The notes beneath the pieces were generated by a model. It had not been told where the DNA came from. It saw only the letters and a list, made by a program, of their open reading frames with translations, and did no database searches. From CAYURR01 sp964446745 (GTDB lineage Bacteria; Bacillota; Clostridia; Lachnospirales; WQUN01), in contig CAYURR010000157.1 of assembly GCA_964446745.1 (NCBI GenBank), positions 1 to 6,891 of the forward strand: a stretch of 6,891 nucleotides of DNA, in the 5' to 3' direction. A program made the translations under genes and the position numbers. Of this stretch, positions 5,696 through 6,891 are shown in pieces. Each line of letters begins with the position of its first letter. Positions within the stretch are counted from its first letter, which is position 1.

Positions 5696-6891
5696 TTAGC
5701 GGCTCTCAGCCGGTCTCAGGTTCAAAAAACGTGTAGGTTCCACCTTGTTTTCATGCCTCTTTTTTACGACAGATATATATAGATTGTTCTTTGCGCGCGT
5801 GAGCCCGACATAAAACAACCGCCGCTCCTCCTCGATCTCCGTCGCGGTCCTGCTGCGCTCGTGCGGTATAGCACCCTCGACGGCACCCGCTATGAACACC
5901 GTATCGAACTCCAAGCCCTTAGCGCTATGCATAGTGGATAGGACAACACCCTCGCGGTCATCGTCTTGCGCACGCTTTGGATTGTTAGCCTCCTCGAGGA
6001 CTTGCTGTCTGTGCGAAATAAAGTCTTCGTATACCGGATATGCCTTTGACGCATCGCGTATCTCATCGGCTATGTCGAGCATACCGTCACTGGATATCTT
6101 GAAATATGAGCAATAAGACTTTATGTAACCGTCATAACCCACAGCCGAGCGTATATAACCTATCGCATCGTGGGTCGTTAAATCCTTTATGATATCTAAA
6201 TGTGCGCAGAGCTCATAGATGCGCTCAGATTGCCATTGCTTTAAACCTCTGAGGTATTGAATATTTGCGAGCATGTGCTTACGGCCCTTTTTAGCGGCCT
6301 GTATCAGTTCGTTTGAGATATAGCGTGATGGTTTGTTTATAATGCGCGTAAACGCCTCGTTGTCTTCTCTGTTTCGAGCGAGTGCCATATACGCCAATAG
6401 ATCCTTCGTGACCCTGTGATCGTATACGGACTGGAAATAATCCCTGACGCGATACGGCAGATGTAAATCCATAAACGCATCAACAAACGCGCGTGCCTGG
6501 ATGTTTGTGCGATAAATCACGGCTATATCGTCCGGCTTTACACCGAGCTCCAGCAGCTTTTTTATTCGCATGCCTATAGCTCGTGCCTCCGCATCAAAGT
6601 CCTCCGAGCGGATGAGCCTCGGGCGTATACCGTCCTTGCCGGTGCCCGATATATGCTTTGGGTAGCGCACGGTGTTTATAGATATGACCTTGTTGCAGTA
6701 GCCGATGATCGCATCGGTAGAGCGGTAATTGACATCCGACACGATCTGCGTGCAACCCGGAAAGTCCTTTGGAAAACGCAGAATAAAATCCGGCCTCGCA
6801 CCCCTAAACTTGTAGATGCTCTGGTCGTCATCTCCAACGATAAAAATGTTTCTGTGTTTATCGCAGAGGAGCTTAACGCATTCGTACTGGA
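5696..6891 (-). CDS. UvrD/PcrA-like superfamily 1 ATP-dependent DNA helicase, C-terminal part (partial)
   Basis: The frame is open to the window edge, giving 397 complete codons; the start and the Walker A and B regions (motifs I, II) are outside. Helicases of this type move 3' to 5' on single-stranded DNA in repair and removal of blocked complexes. Visible numbering from the edge: motif III V-G-D-D-D-Q-S-I-Y-K-F-R-G-A at 18-31 (6797-6838), motif IV N-Y-R-S-T at 54-58, the A-V-I-Y-R-T-N strand near 123-129, motif V S-T-M-H-S-A-K-G-L-E-F-D at 318-329, then G-A-V-E-G-A-I-P, and motif VI E-E-E-R-R-L-F-Y-V-G-L-T-R-A-K at 353-367 with the arginine finger in T-R-A. The protein stops about 30 residues after motif VI, so it lacks the long C-terminal extension with the Tudor-like RNA-polymerase-binding domain of PcrA/UvrD. 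It is therefore a shorter UvrD-family paralogue, and a specific symbol is not assigned. The GTG at 6742 is an internal valine before motif IV, not a start. Confidence 0.95.
   Translation of the reverse strand, partial: QYECVKLLCDKHRNIFIVGDDDQSIYKFRGARPDFILRFPKDFPGCTQIVSDVNYRSTDAIIGYCNKVISINTVRYPKHISGTGKDGIRPRLIRSEDFDAEARAIGMRIKKLLELGVKPDDIAVIYRTNIQARAFVDAFMDLHLPYRVRDYFQSVYDHRVTKDLLAYMALARNREDNEAFTRIINKPSRYISNELIQAAKKGRKHMLANIQYLRGLKQWQSERIYELCAHLDIIKDLTTHDAIGYIRSAVGYDGYIKSYCSYFKISSDGMLDIADEIRDASKAYPVYEDFISHRQQVLEEANNPKRAQDDDREGVVLSTMHSAKGLEFDTVFIAGAVEGAIPHERSRTATEIEEERRLFYVGLTRAKNNLYISVVKKRHENKVEPTRFLNLRPAESR

Noticed and set aside
6702..6717. Inverted repeat CCGATG-ATCG-CATCGG
   Set aside because: Six-base arms within helicase coding sequence (Thr-Asp-Ala-Ile-Ile-Gly), no T-run on either side; expected by chance.
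5696..6742. Helicase starting at the GTG at 6742 as a 348-residue protein
   Set aside because: The frame stays open to the window edge and the upstream codons encode the conserved V-G-D-D-D-Q-S-I-Y-K-F-R-G-A motif, so 6742 is an internal valine and the gene is cut by the window.
1..6891. Mobile element, CRISPR array, tRNA/rRNA, phage or defence locus
   Set aside because: No transposase or integrase motifs, no terminal or direct repeats of useful length, no regularly spaced repeats and no tRNA-like structure were seen. The one helicase is a repair-type UvrD without defence partners in view.

Overview
The window is a dense, one-directional stretch of a bacterial chromosome. All seven complete or partial genes with good support, plus one 40-codon gene, lie on the minus strand. 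Gaps between genes are 26 nt or shorter, and several neighbours touch or overlap. Purine-rich Shine-Dalgarno sites (AGGAGG, AAGGAG, AAGGGG), TTG use as a start, TGA/TAA/TAG all used as stops, a Bacillus-type class I dihydroorotase and an RbgA-type GTPase together suggest a Clostridia-like Firmicute of moderate G+C. This is an inference; no rRNA or other taxonomic marker is present.

In transcription order (right to left): (1) the C-terminal 397 residues of a UvrD/PcrA-like superfamily 1 DNA helicase, cut by the window edge; (2) a 40-residue basic, single-membrane-segment protein; (3) a 675-residue single-pass membrane protein with a very acidic cytoplasmic N-terminus and a large beta-rich outer part, not recognised as any named family; (4) rpiB, a ribose-5-phosphate isomerase B/LacAB-type sugar-phosphate isomerase; (5) a xylose-isomerase-like TIM-barrel sugar isomerase/epimerase; (6) rbgA (ylqF), the circularly permuted GTPase of 50S ribosome assembly; (7) pyrC, dihydroorotase; (8) the first 11 codons of a gene that is probably pyrF, orotidine-5'-phosphate decarboxylase.

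The spacing suggests one long transcription unit or overlapping ones: no convincing terminator lies between any pair. Functionally it looks mixed: DNA repair, an uncharacterised membrane module, sugar-phosphate isomerisation, ribosome assembly and de novo pyrimidine synthesis. The least explained part is the small membrane protein and the 675-residue membrane protein, which look translationally coupled: the stop codon of the first lies inside the Shine-Dalgarno of the second, which starts at TTG. Other points are a repeated beta-strand motif in the large protein's outer region, a 15-bp AT-rich palindrome in the rpiB-epimerase gap, and a perfect 9-bp hairpin inside rbgA that reads like an intrinsic terminator on the opposite strand. 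Nothing here is clearly a mobile element, CRISPR array, defence system or RNA gene. No stretch longer than 300 bases lacks a gene.
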